In this document: positions 23,270 through 33,966 of the stretch, piece by piece
Numbering within the stretch: the stretch's first letter is position 1
How the letters are laid out: the number at the start of each line of letters is the position of its first letter
Assembly: GCF_010389155.1 (NCBI RefSeq)
Contig: NC_057761.1
Location: 12,836,501 to 12,900,500, forward strand
From: Erigeron canadensis
Taxonomy: Eukaryota; Streptophyta; Magnoliopsida; Asterales; Asteraceae
DNA: 64,000 bases
Reading direction: 5' to 3'
Notes under the pieces: model-generated
Told to the model about the DNA's origin: nothing
Seen by the model: only the letters and a program-made list of their open reading frames with translations
The model's database searches: none
Position numbers and translations under genes: made by a program

Positions 23270-24090
23270 ATGATCTTGGAGAAGATCGTCCTAGGATAAG
23301 ATTGTTTTGGAAGAAGATCGTCCTAGTAGAATGAAGTAAGACGAATTGAAACAGATCGTCTTAGTTTCTTAAAAAGGGAAGACGATTCAAGGAAGATCGT
23401 TTTGAAGAACCTTGGATGAAATTTGATTATGTATCGAATGAAAAGTGAAATAGAATGATGATTTTGTCTTTTGGAATTGGAAACTGAAATTGAATGAAAG
23501 TGATTGAAAGTTGAAAATTGAAACTAAAAAAAAAAATTGGAAATGAAACGATCTTGTGGAAGATCGTCTTGGAATTTTTGAAGACGAAAATGAGACGGTC
23601 TTGTATAAGATCGTCTTGTAAGACTGAGAAATTTTCTAAGAATTTTAAGAAAATTTGGACAGAGTTTAGTTATGAATTGGTAGGAATGAATTTGAGCAAA
23701 ACCAATCAAGAATGATCAGTTACCCAGGAAGTGTGTGATTCCCAATCACAACAACTTCAAAGTATCAACCAAACCACACCAACTTACAACACACACTGAG
23801 ACGATCTTGATCAAGATCGTCCTAGAGTCAAGTAACTGAGACGATCTTGGCAAGATCGTCTTAGTTTTCTGCCAATAGTTTTCAAAGTATTAACTTTGAT
23901 TTTGACCAAAACCAATCCAAAAAGCATTAGTTAGCCTCAACCAACACTTTCCAACACTCAACACTTGCTAGAACGATCTTGTGAGGATCGTCCTACAAGC
24001 CACAACACAGAAAGTATGAATGAATGAAAGTTCAAGCACTGAGACGATCTGCAGAAGATCGTCCTAGTGAGAATCGTTCTGATATCGTCT
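23270..24090 (-). repeat. Array of GATC-centred palindromes in the B leader
   Basis: At least nine copies of ACGATCTT...AAGATCGT lie in this stretch. The best are a perfect 20-base palindrome at 23801-23820 and a stem of nine with one central base at 23841-23859. They lie in the transcribed leader between PBS and gag. Related arrays fill the leaders of E, C and F. They would form hairpins in RNA. Confidence 0.75.
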
Positions 24091-24501
24091 TCTTCATCAA
24101 ACCAGTATGAACAAACTCCATTGATGACTTTTTAAAGCTTCAATATCTTTCGATTTACTTGGAGTTAGAACCTGAAACCACTTGCAAAACGTTTGTAATT
24201 ACGTTCGTAACAAATCCTTGCACAAAATTCAGCTAAAAACACAATAGAATCAAATCCCGAAATTTGAGTGCCAAAAACTCAAAATTCAATTTCGATTTCT
24301 AGATCGAATTGGAACTTGAAACTTGACAGGATTATGTTTAAAACTATCAGGAATCTAATGATGAACAAAAAATGATGATTTTATGTGATTTTTTTGGTGA
24401 AAAATGATGAAACAGTGACGGTATGAAAAATGTTTTTTGATATGAAATTGGATGAAAATTGAGATCAAAATAAGTTATGGATCGATATCAAAGTGATTTT
24501 A

Positions 24502-24514
24502 TGCTCTGATACCA
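24502..24514 (-). other. Primer-binding site of B
   Basis: TGCTCTGATACCA on the plus strand is the complement of TGGTATCAGAGCA, matching initiator tRNA-Met. It stands two bases from the 5' LTR and sets the minus orientation. Confidence 0.92.
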
Positions 24515-24516
24515 CA

Positions 24517-24828
24517 TGTAATAGCACGATTTCTGCTCTTGATTCGATCTCAACAACGGCGGTTCAAGTGTGTGTGTTCTTGGTGTGTTTAGTGTGTGTG
24601 ATTTTCTAGAGAGAGAGAGAGAGAGAAACGATCTGGATTAAGTTGTATGTAAAAATGAATCAAAGGCTTATATTTTTAAGGAGCTGAGAGTATTTATAGT
24701 CTAAATCTACAATTAAGCTAATTGACACTCCTAGTCCCTCAACCTTAGAAATCATTTCACCATGTCTTAACAACAACAAAGTCCACTAACATAAATTATA
24801 ATTTATCACTATTTTTGGATTTCTAAGA
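24517..24828 (-). repeat. Element B 5' LTR (right)
   Basis: It is homologous to 13401-13711 along its whole length. The outer end reads TTCTAAGA where the other copy has TTCTAACA, so the terminal CA has mutated to GA. The flanking ACACA repeats the left flank ACACT with one change. Confidence 0.88.
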
Positions 24829-25075
24829 ACACAAGTGTTAAATCAAGATTAATCAAAAGAATTTGTGTTTCAGTCACTATTCACATGAAGAACACGAACC
24901 AACTTCGTGTTCATCGAATTAGTTTCGATTTTAGTTTCTGGGCATACACGAACAATAAACAAGTCCACGATGATGTTTTAGATTAATTTTAACATCAAAT
25001 GGAGATGTTTTTTACTTCGTGTTTCTGGGTTCATGCTTGGCTAGTGCTGACGTCACGACGAAGGAAATCCTCCTC

Positions 25076-25091
25076 GTGATGACGTCATCAC
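25076..25091 (+). promoter_or_regulatory. TGACGTCA palindrome just before A ORF3
   Basis: GTGATGACGTCATCAC is a perfect 16-base palindrome about 90 bases upstream of the ORF3 start codon. A0 has GATGACGTCATC in the same place (2470-2481). It lies inside the proposed leader intron, which ends at 25178. Confidence 0.55.
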
Positions 25092-25180
25092 GAAGCAGAC
25101 GAGCCAAAACCCTAAATTTAAGTTTTGTTTATTCTAACTTTTGTTTTTCTTGTCATTTTTTTGTCTGTTTTTGTGCAGGT

Positions 25181-27691
25181 ATGGCAAGACAAGGTAATAA
25201 CGCTCGTGTGTTCGTCAAGGAGCACAATGCTGCACTCGATCTCAGCATTACACAGACGGGGTGCACTTCAGAGTTTCATGGTATCCTACAATTTCTTGCA
25301 CGTTCTCGTGTTCATTTTGCAGTAACAGAGAACCCTCCGTTGGTGATTAGTCTCATTCGAGAGTTTTGGAACTCAGCCCGTTCAGTGCAGATGGGTACTC
25401 ATACATACATTCGCACTACTGTTGGAGGACGTTCATTCTCATTCTCGGCTGGAGACTTACGGACAATATTACACTTTGGTGATGTCGAGATAGAGCAAGG
25501 TCCGACTGAGTTTTCTGAGGAATTCAGCGACGGTGCTCTACGTCGTATCGGGTATACTAGAGCTATTTCTCACCCATACTTCAGGAATCATCTTCGTGGC
25601 AAATGGAAGCTACTTGCTTATTATTTGTTGAGGTCCATTAGTCACCGGAGTACAGGCTATGACCAGATGAATATAAAGAATGCTTCTCAGAGGGTTGCCT
25701 TGGTACTGAACAAGTAGTATAGCTTCTCTTAGTACATTTTTGATAATTTGGAGAAGTAGTTGAGGTCATTTGGTACAGACAAGAAATTCTTTTTGTTTCC
25801 AAGATTTGTGATGATCATAATTCGTCACTTTGCAGCTGATTTGCCATTTGACGGTCCTACGTTCAATTTAGGTCGTCTTACTTATAAGGCATTTGTTGAA
25901 AGTTTGAAGCACTTGTCGGGTAGAGATCATTCGATACATGTTGATAATCCATCATTGTTCGGACACTTGATCAATCCTAACTATGTTGCACCCAGACAAG
26001 GTTGGGAGGATGAGGAACCCGTTGCTGCTGGTGGTGGTGGTGATGATCAGGCTCAAGAAGATCCTCATGAAGAACGAGCTGATCAGTTTGAGGGACTAAA
26101 TGATGTTCCTCTGTATGCTGGAGATCTGGAGGATGATCCAGATATGGACGCTCTTATGCAGGATGTTGATGATCCCGCAAATCTTGTACCATCATCTACT
26201 GGAGTCTCTACTTCTACCTCTGCTCCAGTTGATGTTGATGTTGGTCCTTCTGAAGTCCCGGTTAATGTTGTTGATGATTCAGAAGATGAAGAAGAAGAAG
26301 AAAGACTGCCAAAGCGAAAAAGACGACATGCAAGGTCTCAAGCTGAAGTTGATAGAGAATTCGCTGCTTATTCTGAAGCCATGGAAAGGTCTCATGCACC
26401 TTCTGTTGGTGATACTCCATTGGTTGCTTTAAGAGCTTCTGTCTCTGAGATTCCTGCTTCTGTGTCTGCTCCTTCTGCTGCTAGTGTTGTTATTGGGGAG
26501 AGAAGGTCGAGACCAAAGTTTATAATAAGAGGAATTGGTTCTCGCGCACAAGTTGTTACTGAGGCTACAACTGTTACGATTCCTACTGCTCCAGAGTCTA
26601 CAATTCATCAAGAGCCAGAGCCGACACTTGTTGCTCCTAGGCCTTCGTCTGCACTTATTCAGGCGACAGTTCCTGTTTCTACAGTTATGGGACGTCTGTT
26701 GGCTCCTCTGCAAAGACCACAGATGCCTTTCACAAGAACTTTCAGTGCTCGTATGCCTTCATTTGAAGCTACGATGCCACCTCAGGCCTCTACATCTGAT
26801 GTTGCTTCTACGTCATGTCTAGTTGCTCCGGTTCAAGTGCAGCTGAGTCGTTTATTTTCAGAGAAGAAGATGTTGGAGATGAGGGTTACAGCTTTGGAGA
26901 GTCAGCTAAAGCTCCAAGCTGCTAAGCATCAGGAAGAGATGGACATGATGACAACTCTTGTTCATTCTCTTGGTTCTAGACTTGACCAATTTTTGCGTCA
27001 AGGGGGAGATAAAGATGGTTGTAAGGATGATGAGCTAGCAAGGAAGTCAAGAGATGATGATGATCATGATGATCAAGATCGAGCTCAAGATCCAAATCAA
27101 CAACAAACAGATGGTGAGCCAGAGAATCAGGGTCAAGGTCAAGATGCTGCTGACGATGCTATGGATACAGAGACTGCAGATATTCAAGGGGAGTCATCAA
27201 GACAAAGAGAGTCAGAGATTGCTGGTACAATTGGTGCTAGTACTTCTAGGACTCAAGATAAAGAAAAAGCTGTGATGACTGCTCCAGATGCAGATCCTGA
27301 TGATCCAGATAACAATGATGATGGGGAAGATTCCAATTCAGGTAACTCCGATTCTAATTCTAATAGAATAGAAAGGGAGATAGTGAATGATCCTCATAAT
27401 CATAAAGAAAAAGAAAATCTTAGCAAAGGAAAATCTACTCAGGATAGTGAGTCAACTAAGACTGATTCTACTACCAATGCCTCTACAGAGTCAGATTTGC
27501 ACCCTTTAATTGTGCATAGACTAGAAAAGAGATTGGGATATGATCCACAAGCTCATATGAGAGCTAGAGCAGAGATTATGGATTATGATAATTATTATGA
27601 TCCAGGATCACTTAGGGATCAAATGAAAGAACAGTCAGGGTTAACTCATACATCTTCAGAGTCAGAATCAGATTCGGATTATGAACCTTAG
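25181..27691 (+). pseudogene. ORF3 of element A, first part (836 codons)
   Basis: The start ATG follows the acceptor-like TTTTTGTGCAG|GT. The frame is open to 27691 except for three TAG codons at 25715, 25730 and 25757. The A0 copy has sense codons at all three. Parts in order: an N-terminal globular domain (residues about 1-230, with REFWNSAR and RHFAADLPF), an acidic linker, a basic cluster KRKRRHARS near residue 380, a coiled coil near 555-610 (FSEKKMLEMRVTALESQLKL), a long acidic disordered region, and a conserved end with RLEKRLGYDPQAH. No membrane segment is seen. Function unknown. It resembles an uncharacterised copia-associated domain of Asteraceae. Confidence 0.72.
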
Positions 27692-27979
27692 TGCTAATGA
27701 TTTTTATTTTTGTTTTTGTAATAATTATAAGATAAATATGAATGTATGTGTTACATTATATTTATGATATAATATTATTGTTGTAAGTTAAAATAGATAA
27801 GGATTATAAGATAAATATTAATGTAATTGTTGCATTATATTTATGATATAGTATTATTTATTTTAATTTATTTTATGTATTTATACTATTTTATTATGTC
27901 TTGACTTATAATTTATGTTCTTTATCTTTGTATATGTAAATCGTTTGAATTGTATATGATAATTATTTATGTTCTTTAG
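27692..27979 (+). other. AT-rich, intron-like spacer inside ORF3
   Basis: This stretch is over 80 percent A+T by eye, has no ORF, and ends in the acceptor-like GTTCTTTAG|G. It contains a direct duplication of about 53 bases with a 79-base period (27727-27779 and 27806-27858). It separates two coding blocks, which suggests an intron, though I cannot place a convincing donor. A0 has lost the region. Confidence 0.45.
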
Positions 27980-29102
27980 GTGCATTGGACGATCTTGATG
28001 CTCAAGAAGATCTAGAAAGTATCGATGATGAAGATTTAGAAGAAGGAGAGTTCATTACTTCGGAAGCTGATAGAAAAAGGTTGCTTGAGACACCTTATGA
28101 CTTTGATCGTGTCTTTAATGAAGATGAAGTCATTCAAGTTGAACCAATAGCTGAAGTAAAACATCTGAATCTCAATCCAATCAGAGATAGTCCAGATGAA
28201 CCTAAGAATGTTGCAAGGTTGAGATTTGCTGTATATGCAAATATAGTTGATGACGGACATGATAATATTTTTGATCTATACTGGAATATAGATGCTACAC
28301 GAGAGGTTGATCTTGGAAGATTTAATATACCTCCGGTGCAACAAGATCATGAGTTTATTATTAATAGACTGATTCCAGGTTATAGAGGACATACTGGTTT
28401 GATGATACATGATGCGTATAAACCATCAATGTTTCGGGAATATGTCTCAGACAAGGATGCACTCAAATACTTGTCAGTGATACAAAGTTGGTTCTATGAT
28501 CACAGAATCAAATTGTTTATTATCAAGAGAAAGGAGGGTTGCCAGTATATGTTTATGAGTCAAAGACATTTCCACTCTCTTAGTGATTCTGACATGATAG
28601 ATTTGGGAAGACGTTGGTTCGTCAGAGCAATGGACTTGCAGATTTCTACTGGAATAGATTTAGAGATGAAAGAATTAAGTATTTCAGTGATAGAGGTCTG
28701 AAGCCAGAAGAAAGGTTGATAAAGCCAACACCCATGAAGAAGATTAAGAATCCAGATGGCACATTTCGGTTTAAAAAACGAAGGATTAAATGTGTTAAGA
28801 AGGTTCCCGCTATCAAATGGGATCAAGATATGCTGACGGAGATGACATTTTGGCAGATAGATATCAAGTCAGGCGAAGCATAGATGTTTGTTGATGATTC
28901 ACAAAAACAAATGTTGCTACGCATGTATGATCCAATGCAAGTTGTCAACTTGTCAAGAGGTGATCAAAGAAGTCTTTTGGATACACCTTGCTCAGTTGTG
29001 GATTTTTGGAGAGTAGAGGAAAGGTGCTATTGCAACATTCTCGCACATTGTTTACAAGAGAGAATTCATGCGAACAGCACCAGACTTTTGTTTAATGGAT
29101 AA
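27980..29102 (+). pseudogene. ORF3 of element A, second part
   Basis: The block begins with an acidic segment (ALDDLDAQEDLESIDDEDLEEGEF) and continues as a globular protein with FDLYWNIDATREVDLG and GYRGHTGLMIHDAYKPSMF. A one-base shift near 28612 moves the frame to RQSNGLADFYWNRFRDERIKYFSDRGL, and a TAG at 28881-28883 precedes MFVDDSQKQMLLRMYDPMQVVNL. Together about 370 codons, ending 49 bases before the PPT. No family recognised and no catalytic motif visible. It is probably the C-terminal part of the ORF3 protein. Confidence 0.6.
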
Positions 29103-29150
29103 CTTTGAAGTTCAAGTTTTGAAGACTTTAAAGAGATCTAGTTGCAATCG

Positions 29151-29163
29151 TCAAGGGGGAGTC
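29151..29163 (+). other. Polypurine tract of element A
   Basis: GTCAAGGGGGAGTC lies directly before the 3' LTR, which starts TGTAAATGC at 29164. This placement, not the earlier purine tract near 11069, marks the true start of the 3' LTR. Confidence 0.85.
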
Positions 29164-29847
29164 TGTAAATGCAGATTCGTTGTGACAATCGCAACATAGA
29201 TTTGATTATCGTTTATGTTTTTAGGAACTTGTGTGTAATCATTTAAATAAGAACTTGTGTTGATATTTAATGATTACGTTTGAACTTCAATATTATATAT
29301 GTTTATATTTTGTATTGTGTTTATGTGTTATATATTGTTTTGCAGGTACAAGAACATAGAATCAAGGTTTATAAGTGTCGTAGAACACTTAAACGATGAT
29401 TGGATGTTATGTACAAGCCAAATGAAGTAAAACAAAGAATCAAAGGGTCGAACCTCGTGCTGACGTCATCAGCATGTAGGACTGGCCTCGTGCTGACGTC
29501 AGCACGAGGCAGATCGATTGATTATTATTTCGGGCCTAATCCTTCGATTAGGGCCTAAGCCCACACAACCCAATATGAATTAGTATAAATACAAGACCTA
29601 ATCTACGAAATTAGGTTAATGATTTTCGAATCCTTGATAATTATTCACGAATTTCAGAGCCAAGGTTAATTGTTCCTTCGTGTGTTCTTCTACAAGAACC
29701 ACAAGCCTTGTGCATCTCCTTGGGTTGATTAATTACTTATTAATTAACAAAAGGCAATAGCAATCTAGTTATCTCAAGGGGATTCCGCACTCTTGACATA
29801 ACAAATCGCGTCTTATTACAATCCACGCAACAATAGGGCACCTTACA
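29164..29847 (+). repeat. Element A 3' LTR
   Basis: It is 684 bases long, TGTAAATGC to CACCTTACA, and pairs with 3586-4291. It carries TGACGTCATCAGC upstream of the 24-base palindrome at 29486-29509 and TATAAATAC at 29584-29592. ACCAA follows at 29848-29852 as target duplication. Confidence 0.92.
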
Positions 29848-29852
29848 ACCAA

Positions 29853-31345
29853 CTACTGTAGTTTCTACTTCTACCTCTGCTCCAGTTGGTGTTGATGTTG
29901 GTCTTTCTGAATTCCCTGTTAATGTTGTTGAGGATTCAGAAGATGAAGAAGAGGAAGAGAGATTGCCGAAGCGAAGAAGAAGACAAGGAAGATCTCAAGC
30001 TGAAGTTGATAGAGAATTTGATGGATATCAAGTTGCTATGGAGAGATCTCAAGCTACTCCATCAGTTGCTGCTTTAAGAGCTTCTGTCTCTGAGATTCCT
30101 GTTTCTGCGTCTGCTACTTCTGCTGCTGGTGTTGTTGTTGGGGAGAGAAGGTCGAGACCAAAGTTTATTATTAGAGGAATTGGTTCTCGCGCATAAGTTG
30201 TTACTGAGGCTACAACTGTTACGATTCCTACTGCTCCGGAGTCTACAGTTCGTCAAGAGCCAGAGCCGACACTTGTTGCTCCTAGGCCTTCGTCTGCTCC
30301 CATTTAGGTGACAGTTCCTATTTCTACAATAATGGGACATCTGTTGGCTCCTTTGCAACGCCCTCAGATGCCTCCCACAGGAATTTTTAGTGCTCGTATA
30401 CCTTCTTTTGAAGCTAAGATGCCACCTCACGCCTCTGCATCTGATGTTGCTTCTACTTCACGTCCACCTGTACCTGTTCAAGTGCAGTTGAGTCGTTTAT
30501 TTTCTGAGAAGAAGATGTTAGAGATGAGAGTTACAGCTTTGGAGAATCAGCTAAAGCTCCAAGCTGTTAAGCATCAAGAAGAGATGGACATAATGACAGC
30601 TCTTGTTCAATCTCTTGGATCTAGACTTGACCAATTCTTGGCTCAAGGGGGAGATAAAAGTAGTTGTAAGGATGATGAGCTTGCTAAGAAGACTAGAGAT
30701 GATGATCAAGATCGAGCTCAAGATCCAAATCAACAACAAACAGATGGTGAGCCAGAGAATCAGGGTCAAGGTCAAGATGCTGGTGATGATGCTATGGATA
30801 CAGAGACTGCAGATATTCAGGGGGAGTCGTCAAGAAAGATAGAGTCAAAGATTGCTGGTACAGCTGGTGCTAGTACTTCTGGGACTCAAGATAAAGGCAA
30901 AGCTATGATGACCGCTCGAGATGCAGATCCCGATGATCCTAATAATGATGATGAGGAAGATTCCAATTCAGGTAACTCCAATTCTAGTTATGATAGAATA
31001 GAAAGGGAGCTTCGAGAAAAGCTAGTGAATGAGCCTCATAATCATATAGAAAAAGAAAATCTTAGCAAAGGAAAATCTACTCAGGATAGTGAGTCAACTA
31101 AGACTGATTCTACTACCAATGCCTCTACAGAGTCAGATTTGCACCCTTTAATTGTTTATAGACTAGAAAAGAGATTGGGTTATGATCCACAAGCTCATAT
31201 GAGAGCTAGAGCAGAGATTATGGATTATGATGATTATTATGATACAGGATCACTTAGGGATCAAATGAAAGAACGGTCAGGGTTAACTCATACATCTTCA
31301 GAGTCAGAGTCAGATTCGGATTTAGATTCAGATTATGAACCTTAG
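29853..31345 (+). pseudogene. ORF3 of A0, C-terminal part
   Basis: The frame continues from 3585 with TTVVSTSTSAP, aligned to SSTGVSTSTSAP in A. It has the basic cluster KRRRRQGRS, the coiled coil FSEKKMLEMRVTALENQLKL, the acidic region and the end RLEKRLGYDPQAH...DSDYEP. In-frame stops at 30194-30196 (TAA) and 30305-30307 (TAG) align with CAA and CAG in A, so both are C-to-T changes. The protein part is otherwise well preserved. Confidence 0.75.
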
Positions 31346-31358
31346 TGCTAATGATTAT

Positions 31359-31833
31359 GAACACTTGAAAATGATTGGATGTTATGTACGAGCCAAACGA
31401 AGCTAAACAAAGAGTCAAAGGTCGTCCCTCGTGCTGACATTATCAGCATGTAGGAACAACCTCGTGCTGACGTCAACACGAGGCAAGTCAAATGACTTAT
31501 TGTTTCGGGCCTAATCTTTGATTATGGCCTAAGCCCACACGATCCAATACTTAACTAGTATAAATACAAGACCTAATCTATGGAATTAGGTTAATCGTTT
31601 TGAATCGTTTTGGTAAATCTTAGAAGAGATTCACGAAATTACGAATTAAGGTTAATTGTTCCTTCGTGTGATCTCCTACATGAACCACAAGCCTTGTGCA
31701 TCTCCTTGGGTTGGTTAATTGCTCATTAATCGACGGAAGGCAATAGCAATCTAGTTATCTCAAGAGGATTCCGCACTCTTGACATAACGAATCACGTCTT
31801 ATTACGATCCACGCAACAATAGGGTACCTTACA
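31359..31833 (+). repeat. Truncated 3' LTR of A0
   Basis: The 475-base remnant aligns with the last two thirds of the A LTR. The palindrome at 31460-31483 has one mismatch (TGACGTCAACACG), and TATAAATAC is at 31559-31567. The end CACCTTACA reads TACCTTACA. The flank AAAAC after it should be duplicated at the left end of A0, outside the window. Confidence 0.8.
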
Positions 31834-31835
31834 AA

Positions 31836-32818
31836 AACATATTCTCCCTCCATGAATTTATCAAAGACAGCTTTAGTGAAAGATTTCAATGAAGGTTGAT
31901 TAGTTTTAAGTTCTTCTTTTGAAATTTTTGACAAATCAGGAATCTTGGGGTCCAACTTCACATCATGGGTAGTCTCAGAAGTTAGGTCAATTTCAACTGA
32001 CACATCTTTGGTGTCACAAGAAATTTGAGTAGAAGTATCAACAACTATCCTAGTACTAAGTTTAGGGTGAACAACTAACTCATCAATAGTATCACATGTG
32101 AAAAACCTATAGAAGTACCATATCAAAATTAAACTATGCGCAAGTTCTTCATCAGATAAATTAGATTGCACATAATCATCAGCTATAAATGTAGCAGCAT
32201 TTTGAAAAGTACACTCAAGAGAATCAGTCAAGGTCTGAGTGGAGGTATTGGTAGATGAAATACAAGTAGTCTGGGTAGAATGGTCTACTAAAGAACTTAG
32301 GTCAGTTTGAGTAGAAACATTCACCCAAACTTTCTTAGTATCAACAATGATAAATTCATCCTCTGGATTTGGACTTTGAGACTTTAGGTGATTAATAACT
32401 TTTGTTGAGATTCCACCTTTTCTTGTAAACCTTCTATTTGTTTTTCCAAAATTGTGGTTGGAACATACATTTTTGTTGGTTTAGGTGAATTACCGACGGA
32501 CTCTTGATTTTGAAAATTTCATGCTATTTCTTCCAATTTAAATATTGAAGATTCTTTAGATTTGTACGAAGCATTTATAGCATCATAATTAACCAAAAAT
32601 TCATCTTTAGGTATTCTCTCAACTTCATCAGTCTCAAATTCGTCATCCAATGGACGAATAAATTGTTGTACCATACCAAGTCGAAGAAATTTTTCATCAT
32701 ACAAAGGTTCAATTTCCTCTTTGGCTTTTTGTAATGGAGTGTAATTATCAAATCCCAACCCGAGAAGAAGATCCATTTTGTCAATTTTTGACTTGTTAAA
32801 ATAGGCAGTGAAATCCAA
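31836..32818 (-). pseudogene. gag: gag distal region of E
   Basis: Two open pieces, 32519-32818 and 31836-32324, encode the STQT-rich stretch and the string FDKFMEGEYVF known from B. They are out of phase with each other, with a break near 32330-32518. The A0 insertion truncates the left end. Function unknown, as in B. Confidence 0.6.
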
Positions 32819-32937
32819 GAGAGGGTTTTGTTCAACTTTATATAACTTCTCTTGATAGAAAAGTATATTCTTTTTAAATTCCTCAACTTGTTTTACAAGA
32901 TTTTCAATCTCAACGCCTTTTAGAAAACAAGTGTGAT

Positions 32938-33873
32938 TTAAGTCGAAATCTTTCTTTCGAGTTCAACACTGTTTGGTTTAGCTTCTTGGAGCTTTTTATT
33001 AAGAATATCAATATCCATTTGTCTCGCATTTACCCGAAGCCATTCATTGGTCTTTTGAATTTCAAGATCTTGATTGGCTTTTTCAAGATCATAAATGGTA
33101 TTTTCAAGATTATGACATTTGTTCAATAACTTAGAATCAGGAGAGGCATTCAACTCACATTCTTTAACCAACACTTGGTATTTATATGATTTAAAGTCTT
33201 GTTTAATAGCATCATGTTCAAAAAGTAATTTTGAATGTTCTTCAAGAAGTTTTGAAAATTCACTTTTAGATAATGAAATACTATTTTGCAATTTTTTGTT
33301 TTTGTTGGCTACAGACTTAATATGAGTTGTCAAGTTTGACAAAACATTAGCAGAGAAATCTTCATCTTCATCATCGGAGAGCAATAGCCATTTGTCATCT
33401 TCAGCAAGCAATGCATGACCGGCTTCCACTTGTTTGGCTAATAACATCTTCTGCTTGTAGTACTCATAGTTCCGCTTTCGAGATTGCTTGCAATCAATAG
33501 CAAAATGACCTGGTATTCCACAATTGTAGCACTTTTTGTCTAATGCTTTACCCTTCTCAACCACTTGTTTCTCATTAGCTTCCTTCTTCTCACCATGCTT
33601 TGATCCACTTGCTTTACCTTGCCCATAACTCTTAGGATGATACTGATCTTTCTTGGGAAATGCTCTTGTAGAAGAAGTGCGGAGATTGTTGTTTGTTGGC
33701 TTTGCTTTGTAAAATTTCTTCTTGAAATGCTTTGTTACTGCGGCAAGAGCTTGATATAGTTCATCTGAAACACCATCTTTTGAAGCCATCACATCATCTC
33801 CCTCCTCATCAGATGAAGAAACAACTACCATTTGCCTCTTAAGAGCTTCAGAAACCTTCTTTTCAACAATCAA
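32938..33873 (-). pseudogene. gag: gag middle region with intact CCHC knuckle (E)
   Basis: The 311 codons contain IVEKKVSEALKRQM, the intact knuckle CYNCGIPGHFAIDCKQS, the segment YEYYKQKMLLAKQVEAGHAL that B has lost, and a coiled coil ending at ELERK. Compared with C it lacks a stretch of roughly 45 residues (FMARLAKDKVFEAEST and onward), so internal length varies among the copies. Confidence 0.72.
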
Positions 33874-33966
33874 GCCAAAGGATCAGCAGATACAACTTCT
33901 GGCATTTTGCTTGATGAAGCTTTGTTTAGAACTTGATGTTCATTGAGTTTGAAAGATTAATGAAGA

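Larger units (their letters stand above)
13401..24828 (-). mobile_element. Element B: complete copia element inserted in A
   Basis: The element has two LTRs (13401-13711 and 24517-24828), a PPT next to the left LTR and a PBS next to the right LTR, so it points left. Imperfect 5-base target copies (ACACT before, ACACA after) flank it, and the interrupted spacer of A rejoins exactly. By eye the LTRs differ at about 12 of 311 bases plus small indels. The coding regions contain several stops and shifts. Confidence 0.92.
3586..29847 (+). mobile_element. Element A: complete SIRE-like Ty1/copia element with nested B
   Basis: Both LTRs (3586-4291 and 29164-29847), the PBS, gag, pol, ORF3 and the PPT are present, and the element is bounded by the 5-base duplication ACCAA. 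The interior holds the 11.4-kb element B, so A itself is about 14.8 kb. By eye the LTRs differ at about 21 of 684 aligned bases plus one 22-base length difference. A is inserted into the ORF3 of a close relative, A0. All coding regions carry frameshifts or stops, so this copy is probably not autonomous. Confidence 0.92.
29848..31833 (+). mobile_element. Element A0, right segment
   Basis: After the target duplication the sequence continues the interrupted ORF3 of A0, then runs into an LTR remnant ending CCTTACA at 31833. Compared with A it has lost the intron-like region, the second ORF3 part, the PPT and about the first 200 bases of the LTR, all in one deletion near 31350-31360. At 31834 the gag of element E begins. 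Confidence 0.85.

Noticed and set aside
23270..24090. CRISPR-like array
   Set aside because: The repeats are irregularly spaced palindromes in a plant retrotransposon leader, with no uniform spacers and no cas genes.
26429..26713. Minus-strand ORF rich in Arg, Ser and Asn
   Set aside because: It is the shadow of ORF3 on the other strand. The composition follows from the Ser/Val/Pro codons of the true frame.
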